Source of the DNA: Streptococcus pseudopneumoniae
Lineage (GTDB): Bacteria > Bacillota > Bacilli > Lactobacillales > Streptococcaceae
NCBI RefSeq assembly: GCF_001074565.1
Contig: NZ_JUQX01000057.1
Span: 1 to 63,167, forward strand
DNA length: 63,167 bases
Direction: 5' to 3'
Part shown: positions 1 through 9,163 of the stretch, in pieces
How positions within the stretch are numbered: the first letter of the stretch is position 1
Layout of the letters: the number at the start of each line of letters is the position of its first letter
Program-made: the position numbers and the translations under genes
Notes under the pieces: model-generated
Databases searched by the model: none
What the model was told of the DNA's origin: nothing
Seen by the model: the letters and a program-made list of their open reading frames with translations, nothing else

Positions 1-54
1 AGTAGCGCATGACTGTTAATCATGATGTCGTAGGTTCGAGTCCTACTGGCGGAG
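1..54 (+). tRNA. tRNA-Asn (GTT), 5' part outside the window
   Basis: The anticodon stem is at 8-12/20-24 and encloses a 7-base loop whose anticodon GTT is at 15-17. A T arm with TTCGAGT follows at 29-45. The 3' acceptor strand TGGCGGA and discriminator G end at 54. The D arm and 5' acceptor strand lie before base 1, so this is the last two thirds of the gene. The CCA end is not encoded. Confidence 0.93.
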
Positions 55-61
55 TCAGATC

Positions 62-90
62 AAAAGAACACCGGGTGGTGTTCTTTTTTC
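62..90 (+). terminator. Rho-independent terminator after the tRNA
   Basis: An 11-bp stem (62-72 with 77-87) closes a GGGT loop and runs into a T tract. It ends the tRNA transcript entering from the left edge. Confidence 0.9.
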
Positions 91-624
91 TTATGTTACT
101 ATTAGTCCGTCTTACACTTAAAGAAGTGAGATAAATAACTACCCGCTATGCGAGTGAGCGTTGTTGTTTATACAAGGTCTTCAAGCTAATTGTAGAGTAA
201 AAGGAGAAACCATGGTACAAAAGGCTCATAGTTATCAAAAACAAAGTGGCACTGTAAGTATCACATTGTATTTAGTCCTAAGTACTGACGAAAAGTTATC
301 TATAATCCATATCGAAGTAGTCTAGGAGAAATATTTCATGGTTTGTGAAATTATAAGGATATTGAGATTATATAGGGTCACCTGATCCTTGAATATGTAG
401 AGAGGATTCCTTCAGGGATAGTGGTAAGTAAAGAGCAATGAGTCTAAAACAACGTGAAAGCTATCATCTGTAGGTACTGGCTGATAATTTGACCTTATAT
501 TCCCTAGTGCAAACTATTTTTTAGACGAGGGGTTATGATTTTATAAATGAAGTAAACTTCTCAAAATTCAAAACTTAATTTTTGCATCTATAAATGTCTT
601 TATATTTTATTTTTAGTTCGTTTG
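91..624. other. Mostly gene-free stretch after the tRNA
   Basis: No recognisable gene is seen over about 530 bases apart from one weak 37-codon ORF at 212-325. Stop codons are frequent in all frames. The position, between a tRNA and comW, is one where mitis-group genomes often carry decayed sequence, so this may be remnant DNA. I cannot identify the parent. Confidence 0.5.
212..325 (+). CDS. Possible 37-residue peptide, unrecognised
   Basis: An ATG follows a good Shine-Dalgarno (AAGGAGA, 201-207) and opens a 37-codon frame beginning MVQKAHSYQKQSGTV and ending at TAG. The composition is polar, with no signal peptide or membrane segment. I recognise no family. The surrounding DNA looks decayed, so this may be a chance ORF or the start of a broken gene. 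The ribosome-binding site is its only support. Confidence 0.2.
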   Translation: MVQKAHSYQKQSGTVSITLYLVLSTDEKLSIIHIEVV

Positions 625-662
625 GCTTCAAATTCTACTTTTATAGGATTTGAAGCTTTTTT
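625..662 (+). terminator. Strong hairpin and T tract just upstream of comW
   Basis: A 13-bp stem with one wobble pair (625-637 with 644-656) closes a six-base loop and is followed by six T. No convincing gene lies immediately upstream, so it either ends a short untranslated transcript or insulates comW from readthrough. Confidence 0.75.
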
Positions 663-713
663 AGTCCTTATTTTTGTTAGACTAGTGTTAATAATAAGAA
701 AGGGATTTTTTAT

Positions 714-947
714 ATGCTTCAAAATTTTTATGATCGAGCATTTGTTTTTTTGAAATTAGTTGAACAAGAATATGCTTCTTTAGGGCAGAGTTGTGCTGAG
801 TGGGAATCACTTCATCTTCGTTTTTTACTTTATTACTTGATAAGATTTAGAATTACAAGCGTTAAAGACTTTAATTTATATCATTTTCAGACGGCATATC
901 GCTTGTATCTTGATAAATTCCTTCAAGAAGGTGCTATCCTAAACTAG
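714..947 (+). CDS. comW: ComW, competence sigma-factor activator
   Basis: This 77-residue protein would stabilise and activate the alternative sigma factor ComX (SigX) during competence. It keeps the features I recall for pneumococcal ComW (78 residues): a MLQ start, an acidic N-terminal half, and a central-to-C-terminal core with LLYYLIRF, KDF, LYH and AYRLYL. It lacks signal peptide and membrane helices, as expected for a cytoplasmic protein. AAGAAAGGG lies 10 bases before the ATG. Its place directly upstream of purA is the conserved locus. The N-terminal third and last residues look strongly diverged from pneumococcus. In pneumococcus the gene is an early, ComE-driven gene. I could not find a clear ComE repeat pair here. 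Confidence 0.8.
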   Translation: MLQNFYDRAFVFLKLVEQEYASLGQSCAEWESLHLRFLLYYLIRFRITSVKDFNLYHFQTAYRLYLDKFLQEGAILN

Positions 948-1079
948 TAAGGGTCATATATTTCATTTATCACGAACGATAATGAGTATTTAGTTTGTGA
1001 ATTTAAGGATTTTATTTAAAATATAAGGATTTGATTTTTATAATTTACAGAAATTCCAAATCTTTTCTAGTGTTTCTTC

Positions 1080-1108
1080 TTGATAAAATAGTGTTTTTTT
1101 CTTATAAT
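1080..1108 (+). promoter_or_regulatory. Sigma-A promoter of purA
   Basis: TTGATA at 1080-1085 and a perfect TATAAT at 1103-1108 are separated by 17 bases. Transcription would start near 1115, leaving a leader of about 78 bases with a small hairpin (GCAGG/CCTGC) and a second one (GAGCT/AGCTC). Confidence 0.85.
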
Positions 1109-1117
1109 AAATTGTAA

Positions 1118-2479
<1,362 letters not shown>

Positions 2480-2485
2480 GAAATT

Positions 2486-2518
2486 TTTAAGATTAGTTTA
2501 AGAGAAGTCGGGTATACT
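2486..2518 (+). promoter_or_regulatory. CiaR-type direct repeat and promoter
   Basis: Two exact TTTAAG hexamers (2486-2491 and 2497-2502) are separated by five bases, and the second ends 10 bases before a TATACT -10 box (2513-2518). That layout is the established CiaR response-regulator site. No -35 box is seen, as expected for an activated promoter. Confidence 0.85.
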
Positions 2519-2524
2519 ATAGAC

Positions 2525-2623
2525 AGTTACAAGAAGACCTCCTAACTTGTTGTAGCAAAATCCTAAACTTTTCTTTTTCATAATAATCTCCCTATTAAGT
2601 CACCCCATTGGGTGGCTTTTTTT
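2525..2623 (+). ncRNA. CiaR-dependent small RNA (csRNA/ccn family)
   Basis: A CiaR-type promoter ends just before this stretch and a terminator ends it: stem 2599-2605 with 2610-2616, then seven T. The predicted RNA is about 95-100 bases. It has a first hairpin (ACAAG/CTTGT) whose loop displays ACCTCCT, then an unstructured middle containing ATAATCTCC. Both segments can pair with Shine-Dalgarno sequences, which is how csRNAs silence targets such as comC. Exact family member not assigned. The end is well supported, the start is inferred from the -10 box. Confidence 0.85.
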
Positions 2624-2678
2624 GTCTTGGGAATCATGATATAATAATAGAATCGTCAAGTAGGAAAAGGAAAAATCG

Positions 2679-3146
2679 ATGAATTATACAGTTGAAGAAA
2701 AAGAAAGCTTCATGAGAGAGGCCTTGAAAGAGGCAGAAATTGCTCTAGAACACGATGAAATTCCAATTGGCTGTGTGATTGTCAAGGATGGAGAAATCAT
2801 TGGTAGGGGGCATAATGCGCGCGAGGAGTTGCAACGGGCGGTTATGCATGCAGAAATCATGGCCATAGAGAATGCAAATCTGAGTGAAGAGAGCTGGCGT
2901 TTACTAGATTGCACCCTTTTTGTGACCATAGAGCCCTGTGTGATGTGTAGTGGGGCAATCGGGCTTGCCCGTATTCCAAACGTAGTCTACGGGGCTAAGA
3001 ATCAGAAATTTGGCGCCGCTGGGAGTCTTTACGACATCTTGACAGATGAGCGTCTCAATCATCGTGTAGAGGTTGAAACGGGAGTTTTGGAGAGTGAGTG
3101 TGCAGCGATTATACAGGACTTTTTCCGAAATCGACGGAAAAAATAA
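2679..3146 (+). CDS. tadA: tRNA-adenosine deaminase
   Basis: TadA converts the wobble adenosine of tRNA-Arg (ACG) to inosine. The 155-residue protein has the cytidine-deaminase-fold zinc site: HAE (His and catalytic Glu, about residues 57-59) and PCVMC (two Cys ligands, about 87-91). It also has the IPIGCVIV strand before them. An extended -10 (TGATATAAT, 2637-2645) and AGGAAAAGGA precede the ATG. It stands alone between the small RNA and the SRP RNA gene. Confidence 0.95.
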   Translation: MNYTVEEKESFMREALKEAEIALEHDEIPIGCVIVKDGEIIGRGHNAREELQRAVMHAEIMAIENANLSEESWRLLDCTLFVTIEPCVMCSGAIGLARIPNVVYGAKNQKFGAAGSLYDILTDERLNHRVEVETGVLESECAAIIQDFFRNRRKK

Positions 3147-3186
3147 TTTCTCTTTAAAAACAGAGAGGAATGTGGTATAATAAATA

Positions 3187-3266
3187 GTGGAGCAACAGTT
3201 CTGCGTGAAGCGGGTCAGGGGAGGAATCCAGCAGCCCTAAGCGATGTGAATTGTGTGCTCTTTTTT
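3187..3266 (+). ncRNA. ffs: Signal recognition particle RNA, small bacterial type
   Basis: The conserved SRP domain IV hairpin is present: GGTCAGG, then GGAGGAATCC, then AGCAGCC (about 3213-3237), the binding site for Ffh. Flanking strands pair (GAGCA near 3190 with TGCTC near 3256), and a T run at 3261-3266 ends the RNA. TATAAT at 3176-3181 sits about ten bases upstream. The RNA acts in co-translational membrane targeting. Ends are approximate. Confidence 0.88.
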
Positions 3267-3275
3267 CGTGCTTTT

Positions 3276-3283
3276 TTCGAATA
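3276..3283 (+). promoter_or_regulatory. ComX (late competence) cin-box upstream of dut
   Basis: TTCGAATA follows a T-rich tract and matches the ComX recognition element TACGAATA at seven of eight positions. It lies 49 bases before dut. In pneumococcus radA is a late competence gene, so a ComX site heading dut-phosphatase-radA fits. Confidence 0.65.
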
Positions 3284-3331
3284 AATAAGATAAAATAGCC
3301 TAGAATAAATGATAATAGAAAAGAGAAAAAT

Positions 3332-3775
3332 ATGAAAATTCGTGGTTTTGAATTGGTTTCGAGTTTTACAGATGAAAATTTGTTGCCTAAGCGTGAGACA
3401 GCTCATGCAGCTGGCTATGACTTAAAGGTTGCGGAACGTACGGTGATCGCGCCAGGAGAGATTGTTCTCGTCCCAACAGGGGTCAAGGCCTATATGCAAC
3501 CAACTGAGGTCCTCTATCTTTATGACCGTTCTTCAAACCCTCGTAAGAAGGGTCTAGTCTTGATCAACTCTGTGGGGGTTATTGATGGGGATTATTATGG
3601 AAATCCTGGAAATGAGGGACATATCTTTGCGCAGATGAAAAACATTACTGATCAGGGAGTGGTTCTTGAAGTTGGGGAACGTGTGGTTCAGGCTGTCTTT
3701 GCGCCTTTCTTAATTGCGGATGGAGACGAGGCAGACGGTGTTCGGACAGGTGGATTTGGATCGACAGGGCACTAA
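3332..3775 (+). CDS. dut: dUTP diphosphatase
   Basis: Hydrolyses dUTP to dUMP and pyrophosphate, keeping uracil out of DNA and feeding dTMP synthesis. The 147-residue protein has the trimeric dUTPase motifs: AAGYDL near residue 28, DRSSNPRKKG in the middle, GVIDGDYYGNPGNEG around residue 85, and a C-terminal glycine-rich GGFGSTGH arm that closes the active site. The next gene starts one base after the stop, so the genes are translationally linked. A cin-box upstream suggests induction in competence. Confidence 0.95.
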   Translation: MKIRGFELVSSFTDENLLPKRETAHAAGYDLKVAERTVIAPGEIVLVPTGVKAYMQPTEVLYLYDRSSNPRKKGLVLINSVGVIDGDYYGNPGNEGHIFAQMKNITDQGVVLEVGERVVQAVFAPFLIADGDEADGVRTGGFGSTGH

Positions 3776-3776
3776 G

Positions 3777-4292
3777 ATGAAAATTATATTTGTACGTCAT
3801 GGAGAGCCGGATTATCGTGAACTAGAAAACCGTTCTTATACAGGTTTTGGGATGGACCTCGCTCCCTTATCTGAGGAAGGAAGACTGCAAGCTAAAGAAC
3901 TTTGCCGAAATCCTTTGCTTGGCCCAGCTGATATACTGGTGTCTTCTGCAGTAACTAGGGCTTTAGAAACTGCATCTTATGTGGTTCGTGCTACTGGCCT
4001 TCCTTTGAGAGTAGAACCCTTATTGCATGAATGGCAGGTTTACGAAAGTGGTATAGAGAATTTTGAAAAAGCACGTACTCTGTTTTTAGAAAACAAGGGG
4101 GAGTTGCTTTCTAATAGTCCTATTCAATATGAGACAGCTGCGGAGATGAAGGCGCGTTTTTTGGAAACTATGATAAAGTACCGAGACTACCAGACAGTGC
4201 TAGTGGTAGCTCATCGAATGCTCATGCGCCAATTTGTACCAGACGAGAAGATTGATTTTTGCCAAGTAATTGAGTGTGAGGTAGAGATTTAG
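3777..4292 (+). CDS. Histidine phosphatase family protein
   Basis: The 171-residue protein belongs to the phosphoglycerate-mutase-like (histidine phosphatase) superfamily. The phospho-acceptor motif VRHGEPDY is at residues 6-13, and a second catalytic histidine is in VVAHRM near residue 144. It is shorter than true glycolytic mutase and probably a small-molecule phosphatase; the substrate is unknown. The start at 3777 is chosen because it puts the RHG motif at the usual distance from the N terminus. It sits between dut and radA in what looks like one competence-linked operon. Confidence 0.85.
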   Translation: MKIIFVRHGEPDYRELENRSYTGFGMDLAPLSEEGRLQAKELCRNPLLGPADILVSSAVTRALETASYVVRATGLPLRVEPLLHEWQVYESGIENFEKARTLFLENKGELLSNSPIQYETAAEMKARFLETMIKYRDYQTVLVVAHRMLMRQFVPDEKIDFCQVIECEVEI

Positions 4293-4305
4293 AAAGAGGT
4301 TTATC

Positions 4306-5667
4306 ATCGCAAAGAAAAAAGCGACATTTGTGTGTCAAAATTGTGAATATAATTCACCTAAGTATCTAGGACGCTGTCCAAACTGTGGAGCTTGGTCGTC
4401 TTTTATAGAAGAGATCGAGGTTGTCGAGGTTAAGAATGCGCGTGTGTCCTTGACAGGTGAAAAAACCAAGCCTATGAAACTGGCTGAAGTAACGTCTATC
4501 AATGTCAATCGAACCAAGACCGAGATGGAGGAATTTAACCGTGTGCTTGGAGGCGGAGTGGTACCAGGGAGTCTCGTCCTTATCGGTGGGGATCCTGGGA
4601 TTGGGAAATCAACCCTTCTCCTACAAGTTTCAACTCAGTTGTCTCAATTGGGTACGGTTCTCTATGTCAGTGGGGAGGAGTCTGCCCAGCAGATTAAGTT
4701 ACGAGCAGAGCGCTTGGGGGATATTGATAGCGAGTTTTATCTCTATGCAGAGACCAATATGCAGAGTGTTCGAGCTGAGGTAGAGCGTATCCAACCTGAC
4801 TTTCTCATCATCGACTCCATCCAGACTATTATGTCTCCTGAGATTTCAGGGGTGCAGGGGTCTGTGTCTCAGGTGCGCGAAGTAACTGCTGAGCTCATGC
4901 AGCTGGCCAAGACTAATAACATTGCCATCTTTATCGTAGGGCATGTGACCAAGGAAGGTACTCTGGCTGGTCCGCGTATGTTGGAGCATATGGTAGATAC
5001 GGTGCTTTACTTTGAAGGGGAACGCCACCATACCTTCCGTATCTTGAGAGCAGTCAAAAACCGTTTTGGGTCCACTAATGAGATTGGCATCTTTGAGATG
5101 CAGTCAGGTGGCTTGGTTGAGGTGCTCAATCCGAGTCAAGTTTTCCTAGAAGAGCGTTTGGATGGGGCCACTGGTTCATCAATCGTGGTAACTATGGAAG
5201 GGACGCGTCCGATTTTGGCGGAGGTTCAAGCCTTGGTGACACCGACCATGTTTGGAAATGCCAAGCGTACGACGACAGGGCTTGATTTTAATCGTGCGAG
5301 TTTGATTATGGCTGTTTTGGAAAAACGTGCAGGGCTTCTCTTGCAAAATCAGGATGCCTATCTCAAATCTGCTGGTGGTGTCAAATTGGATGAACCTGCT
5401 ATTGATTTAGCTGTTGCAGTGGCTATTGCTTCGAGCTATAAAGACAAGCCAACCAATCCTCAAGAATGCTTTGTAGGAGAGTTAGGTTTGACTGGAGAGA
5501 TTCGACGTGTGAATCGTATCGAGCAGCGCATCAATGAAGCTGCTAAACTTGGATTTACAAAAATTTATGTACCCAAAAATTCCTTGACAGGCATTAAACC
5601 ACCTCAAGAAATTCAGGTCATTGGCGTGACAACTATCCAGGAAGTTCTTAAAATGGTCTTTGCTTAA
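4306..5667 (+). CDS. radA: DNA repair/recombination protein RadA, with no standard start codon
   Basis: RadA (Sms) is a RecA-like hexameric helicase that extends D-loops; it is needed for transformation and repair. Domains in order: a C4 zinc finger (CQNC ... CPNC), a Walker [11 protein letters not shown] near residue 96, the RadA signature KNRFG, and a Lon-protease-like C-terminal domain. The expected N terminus [12 protein letters not shown] begins at 4309, but no ATG, GTG, TTG or CTG lies between the in-frame stop at 4282 and this point. ATC at 4306, six bases after AGAGG, is the best-placed codon and gives 453 residues. The alternative GTG at 4330 starts just before the first zinc Cys and lacks a clear ribosome-binding site. 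Confidence 0.9.
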   Translation: MAKKKATFVCQNCEYNSPKYLGRCPNCGAWSSFIEEIEVVEVKNARVSLTGEKTKPMKLAEVTSINVNRTKTEMEEFNRVLGGGVVPGSLVLIGGDPGIGKSTLLLQVSTQLSQLGTVLYVSGEESAQQIKLRAERLGDIDSEFYLYAETNMQSVRAEVERIQPDFLIIDSIQTIMSPEISGVQGSVSQVREVTAELMQLAKTNNIAIFIVGHVTKEGTLAGPRMLEHMVDTVLYFEGERHHTFRILRAVKNRFGSTNEIGIFEMQSGGLVEVLNPSQVFLEERLDGATGSSIVVTMEGTRPILAEVQALVTPTMFGNAKRTTTGLDFNRASLIMAVLEKRAGLLLQNQDAYLKSAGGVKLDEPAIDLAVAVAIASSYKDKPTNPQECFVGELGLTGEIRRVNRIEQRINEAAKLGFTKIYVPKNSLTGIKPPQEIQVIGVTTIQEVLKMVFA

Positions 5668-5739
5668 TCTGTGACAAATCCTCTCAAAAATGATAAGATA
5701 GGAGAAATATTTGATTATCAAATTTTTAAGGGGGAAATC

Positions 5740-6234
5740 GTGTCGTATTTTGAACAGTTTATGCAAGCCAACCAGGCTTATGTTGCTCTTCATGGGCAGT
5801 TAAATCTGCCACTTAAACCCAAAACCAGAGTAGCTATCGTGACCTGTATGGACTCACGTCTACACGTTGCGCAAGCTCTAGGTTTGGCCCTTGGGGATGC
5901 TCATATCTTGCGGAATGCGGGTGGTCGAGTAACGGAGGACATGATTCGTTCACTGGTGATTTCCCAGCAACAAATGGGGACAAGAGAAATCGTGGTGCTT
6001 CACCATACAGACTGTGGAGCTCAAACCTTTCAAAATGAAAGTTTTCATGAACATTTGAAACACGAGCTCGGAGTTGATGTGTCTGATCAGAATTTTCTAC
6101 CATTCCAGGATGTTGAAGAGAGTGTGAGAGAGGATATGCAGTTACTTCGAGAATCTCCACTGATTCCTGATGATGTGGTTATTTCAGGTGCTGTCTATGA
6201 TGTGGATACAGGGAGTATGAGAGAAGTATACTAA
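5740..6234 (+). CDS. Beta-class carbonic anhydrase
   Basis: Interconverts carbon dioxide and bicarbonate, supplying bicarbonate to carboxylations such as those of purine and fatty-acid synthesis. The 164-residue protein shows the beta-class zinc site: CMDSRL (Cys, Asp-Arg pair) around residue 36 and HHTDCG (His and Cys) around residue 88. The GTG at 5740 follows AAGGGGGA and gives MSYFEQFMQ. An upstream GTG at 5671 would add 23 residues without a ribosome-binding site. The length fits the short streptococcal form. Confidence 0.9.
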   Translation: MSYFEQFMQANQAYVALHGQLNLPLKPKTRVAIVTCMDSRLHVAQALGLALGDAHILRNAGGRVTEDMIRSLVISQQQMGTREIVVLHHTDCGAQTFQNESFHEHLKHELGVDVSDQNFLPFQDVEESVREDMQLLRESPLIPDDVVISGAVYDVDTGSMREVY

Positions 6235-6267
6235 CTTCATCTTGCAGAATTCTAATCCTAGCATAAG

Positions 6268-6299
6268 ATTGCTACTTCAAATGTAGCGATTTTATTTTT
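6268..6299 (+). terminator. Probable terminator after the carbonic anhydrase gene
   Basis: An 8-bp stem with one wobble (6268-6275 with 6283-6290), loop TTCAAAT, followed by a T-rich tract. Confidence 0.65.
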
Positions 6300-6363
6300 A
6301 ATATAGCTAATATAAAATAGTAAAAAACAAGGGTATAAATGTTTGCTCTTGTTTTATTTTTGA

Positions 6364-6392
6364 TTGAAAAATAAAGGAAAAAGCGCTACAAT
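6364..6392 (+). promoter_or_regulatory. Sigma-A promoter of prs
   Basis: TTGAAA at 6364-6369 and TACAAT at 6387-6392 with a 17-base spacer, 57 bases before the prs start. Confidence 0.8.
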
Positions 6393-6448
6393 GGTAGATG
6401 GAAAATGTTGTGTAAAAAACAAGTGATACATAAATACCGGAGGAAATC

Positions 6449-7417
6449 ATGTCTTTTTCTGATTTAAAGCTGTTTGCCCTTTCTTCAAATAGAGAATTGG
6501 CAGAGCGTGTGGCGCAAGAGATTGGGATAGAGTTGGGGAAATCGACTGTTCGCCAATTTTCAGATGGGGAGATTCAGGTCAATATCGAAGAATCAATCCG
6601 TGGAAAACACGTCTTTATCCTACAATCAACGAGCTCACCTGTAAATGACAATCTGCTCGAAATTTTGATCATGGTAGATGCCTTGAAGCGGGCTAGTGCA
6701 GAATCTGTCAACGTTGTTATGCCTTACTATGGTTACGCACGTCAGGATAGAAAAGCGAGAGCGCGTGAGCCAATCACTGCAAAACTTGTGGCAAATATGC
6801 TAGAAGTGGCTGGTGTGGATCGTTTGTTGACGATTGATTTGCACGCTGCACAGATTCAGGGATTCTTTGATATTCCTGTGGATCACTTGATGGGTGCTCC
6901 ATTGATTGCGGACTACTTTGAACGTCGTGGAATGGTTGGGCAAGACTATGTTGTTGTCAGTCCAGACCATGGTGGTGTGACTCGTGCTCGTAAATTGGCA
7001 GAGTTTTTGAAAACTCCGATTGCAATTATTGACAAACGCCGTAGTGTAGACAAGATGAATACCAGCGAGGTGATGAACATCATCGGTAAGGTCGAAGGCA
7101 AGACTTGTATCTTGATTGACGATATGATCGATACAGCTGGAACTATTTGTCATGCGGCAGACGCTCTTGCTGAAGCAGGTGCTGTTGAAGTTTATGCAAG
7201 CTGTACGCACCCAGTTCTTTCAGGGCCAGCTATGGATAATATCCAAAAATCAGCTATTGAAAAATTGGTTGTTTTGGATACCATCTACTTGCCAGAAGAG
7301 CGTTTGATTGATAAGATTGAGCAAATCTCTATTGCTCATCTCTTGGGAGATGCCATTGTACGTATCCACGAAAAACGCCCTCTTTCTCCATTATTTAGTA
7401 TTGAGAAAAAAATCTAA
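6449..7417 (+). CDS. prs: Ribose-phosphate pyrophosphokinase
   Basis: Makes PRPP from ribose 5-phosphate and ATP, the precursor for the pur pathway encoded downstream, pyrimidines, NAD, His and Trp. At 322 residues it matches class I enzymes. Visible motifs are the flexible loop [13 protein letters not shown] (near residue 95), [23 protein letters not shown] and the PRPP loop [11 protein letters not shown] near residue 225. A strong Shine-Dalgarno (GGAGGAA) and its own promoter and terminator make it monocistronic. It is the first of the two prs genes that streptococci usually carry. Confidence 0.96.
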   Translation: MSFSDLKLFALSSNRELAERVAQEIGIELGKSTVRQFSDGEIQVNIEESIRGKHVFILQSTSSPVNDNLLEILIMVDALKRASAESVNVVMPYYGYARQDRKARAREPITAKLVANMLEVAGVDRLLTIDLHAAQIQGFFDIPVDHLMGAPLIADYFERRGMVGQDYVVVSPDHGGVTRARKLAEFLKTPIAIIDKRRSVDKMNTSEVMNIIGKVEGKTCILIDDMIDTAGTICHAADALAEAGAVEVYASCTHPVLSGPAMDNIQKSAIEKLVVLDTIYLPEERLIDKIEQISIAHLLGDAIVRIHEKRPLSPLFSIEKKI

Positions 7418-7439
7418 ACTTTCACTTGAAATAGATCGT

Positions 7440-7477
7440 TCTCCTAGCAGGTTTCTTTTCTTGCTGGGAGATTTTTT
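7440..7477 (+). terminator. Terminator of prs
   Basis: Stem CTCCTAGCA (7441-7449) with TGCTGGGAG (7462-7470) and a T run at 7472-7477. Confidence 0.88.
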
Positions 7478-7537
7478 GTAGTCAAAAACTGCAAGCCTTT
7501 TCAAAATATGTTATACTGATGGAAAAGGAGGATTTCT

Positions 7538-7975
7538 ATGAGCCAAGAATTTATCAATCCAAGTGATGGTGTGGTACGTCAGTATCTTGCAACCAGTAAA
7601 ACGTTAGCAGTAGTAGGCTTGTCCGATCGTGAAGAAACAACTAGCAATCGAGTGACTAAGGAAATGCAGGCTCGGGGCTATAAAATCATTCCAGTCAATC
7701 CCAAGGCTGCAGGTGGCGAAATCTTGGGAGAAAAGGCCTATGCAAGCCTAGCTGAGATTCCTTTTCCTGTAGATATTGTCAATGTATACCGTCGTAGTGA
7801 GTTTTTGCCAGATGTGGCGCGTGATTTTCTCAAGGCTGATGCCAAGATTTTTTGGGCACAACTGGGACTTGAAAGCCTAGAAGCAGAAGAAATCTTGCGT
7901 GCTGGAGGATGCGACGACATCGTAATGAATCGCTGTATCAAGAGAGAACACACACGCTTAATTCTTGAACAATAA
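7538..7975 (+). CDS. CoA-binding domain protein (YccU type)
   Basis: The 145-residue protein is a stand-alone Rossmann-type CoA-binding domain related to the N-terminal part of succinyl-CoA ligase alpha. Seen: an N-terminal AVVGLSDREETTSNRV nucleotide-binding segment, IIPVNPKAAGGEILGEKAY, VDIVNVYRRSEFLPDV and a Cys-containing NRCIKREH near the end. These are typical of the YccU family. The precise role is unknown. An extended -10 promoter (TGTTATACT, 7509-7517) and AAAAGGAGG precede it. It converges on the exporter gene across a shared terminator. Confidence 0.85.
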   Translation: MSQEFINPSDGVVRQYLATSKTLAVVGLSDREETTSNRVTKEMQARGYKIIPVNPKAAGGEILGEKAYASLAEIPFPVDIVNVYRRSEFLPDVARDFLKADAKIFWAQLGLESLEAEEILRAGGCDDIVMNRCIKREHTRLILEQ

Positions 7976-7998
7976 AAGGTAGCCATGGGCTACCTTTT
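7974..7998. terminator. Bidirectional terminator between convergent genes
   Basis: Perfect 11-bp stem AAAAGGTAGCC (7974-7984) with GGCTACCTTTT (7988-7998), loop ATG. A and T tracts on both sides serve the plus-strand CoA-binding gene and the minus-strand exporter. Confidence 0.88.
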
Positions 7999-8001
7999 GT
8001 C

Positions 8002-9012
8002 TTAGAAAATACCAATCAATGCCTGCATGCCTAGGCTGGTTAAGATGATGGCAATCCAGCAAAGGCCTCCGAGAAGAATGGACTTGCCGCTGGATTTGAT
8101 CAATCCAATGAGATTGGTTTTGAGACCGATAGCGCTCATGGCCATGACGATAAGGAATTTGGAGAGTTGCTTAAGAGGGGTAAAGATACTACCGGACACA
8201 CCGAGAGAGGTAAGGAGAGTCGTTAAGAGAGAAGCCAAGATAAAGTAAAGGATAAAAAGTGGGAAGACTTTTTTTAGTTGGAAACCTTGGCTATTTTTTT
8301 GTTGGCGACTTTGCCAGTAGGAGAGAAAGAGCGTGATAGGAATAATGGCAAGGGTGCGTGTGAGTTTAACAATAGTTGCAGACTCAAGGGTATTGGTTTG
8401 GTAAAGACTGTCCCATGCGCTGGCTGTGGCCGTTACAGAAGAAGTATCATTGACCGCAGTTCCTGCAAAGAGGGCGAAACCTTCATTTGATAGGTGAAGC
8501 CAGGTTCCTAGAGTTGGAAAGATAAGCGCCGCTAAGACATTGAAGAAAAAGATAACGGAAATGGCTTGGGCAACTTCTTTTTCCTTGGCATGGATAACGG
8601 GTGCTGTCGCAGCAATGGCAGAACCACCACAAATCGAAGACCCCACTCCAATCAAGGTAGCCAGTTTAGTATTCAAAGCAAAAAAGCGCTGGAAGAGGTA
8701 GGCTACAATCAAGGAAATCGAAATGGTGGAGAGGATAACAGGGAGCGAAGATTGCCCGACTGCGAATACTTGCGAGATATTGAGACCAAAACCGAGCAAA
8801 ATAACGGCATATTGAAGTAATTTCTTGGAACTAAAGGTCAAGCCAGCATCCAGTTGCTTGTAGGAAGAGAGAAAAGGATGGAGGAGCATCCCCGCAAAAA
8901 TCGCAAAGACAGGTGCTCCGACGACAGGAAAGAAACCTCCTAAGTACCAGGATATGATAGAAATGAGAAGGCAGGCCAAGATTCCTGCTCCATTTTTTGA
9001 TAAAAATGACAT
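8002..9012 (-). CDS. YeiH/UPF0324 family putative sulfate exporter
   Basis: A polytopic membrane protein of 336 residues with about ten hydrophobic segments from the N terminus ([17 protein letters not shown]) to the C terminus. Family hallmarks seen are GFGLN in the third segment, [12 protein letters not shown] near residue 130 and [12 protein letters not shown] near residue 190. The family (YeiH, putative sulfate exporter) is named from distant evidence and its substrate is not firmly known. It is transcribed alone, divergent from araT. Confidence 0.85.
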   Translation of the reverse strand: MSFLSKNGAGILACLLISIISWYLGGFFPVVGAPVFAIFAGMLLHPFLSSYKQLDAGLTFSSKKLLQYAVILLGFGLNISQVFAVGQSSLPVILSTISISLIVAYLFQRFFALNTKLATLIGVGSSICGGSAIAATAPVIHAKEKEVAQAISVIFFFNVLAALIFPTLGTWLHLSNEGFALFAGTAVNDTSSVTATASAWDSLYQTNTLESATIVKLTRTLAIIPITLFLSYWQSRQQKNSQGFQLKKVFPLFILYFILASLLTTLLTSLGVSGSIFTPLKQLSKFLIVMAMSAIGLKTNLIGLIKSSGKSILLGGLCWIAIILTSLGMQALIGIF

Positions 9013-9103
9013 ATAAACCTCCGAAAATAAGCACTTTTTATTATAAGCTTATCCATCAGAAAAGTAAAATAGAAAACAGAAAGGATTAACTCAAAATGTA
9101 ATT

Positions 9104-9132
9104 TTGCGGTCAGGGAGCTTTTGTAGTATAAT
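9104..9132 (+). promoter_or_regulatory. Promoter of the araT-recO-plsX-acpP operon
   Basis: TATAAT at 9127-9132, with a weak TTGCGG 17 bases upstream at 9104-9109. It lies 31 bases before araT. Confidence 0.6.
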
Positions 9133-9163
9133 AGTACTATGTTCTGTAAGTAAGGGGGTATCT

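Noticed and set aside
5671..5739. GTG 5671 as the carbonic anhydrase start
   Set aside because: It has no ribosome-binding site; GTG 5740 has AAGGGGGA at good spacing and gives the family start.
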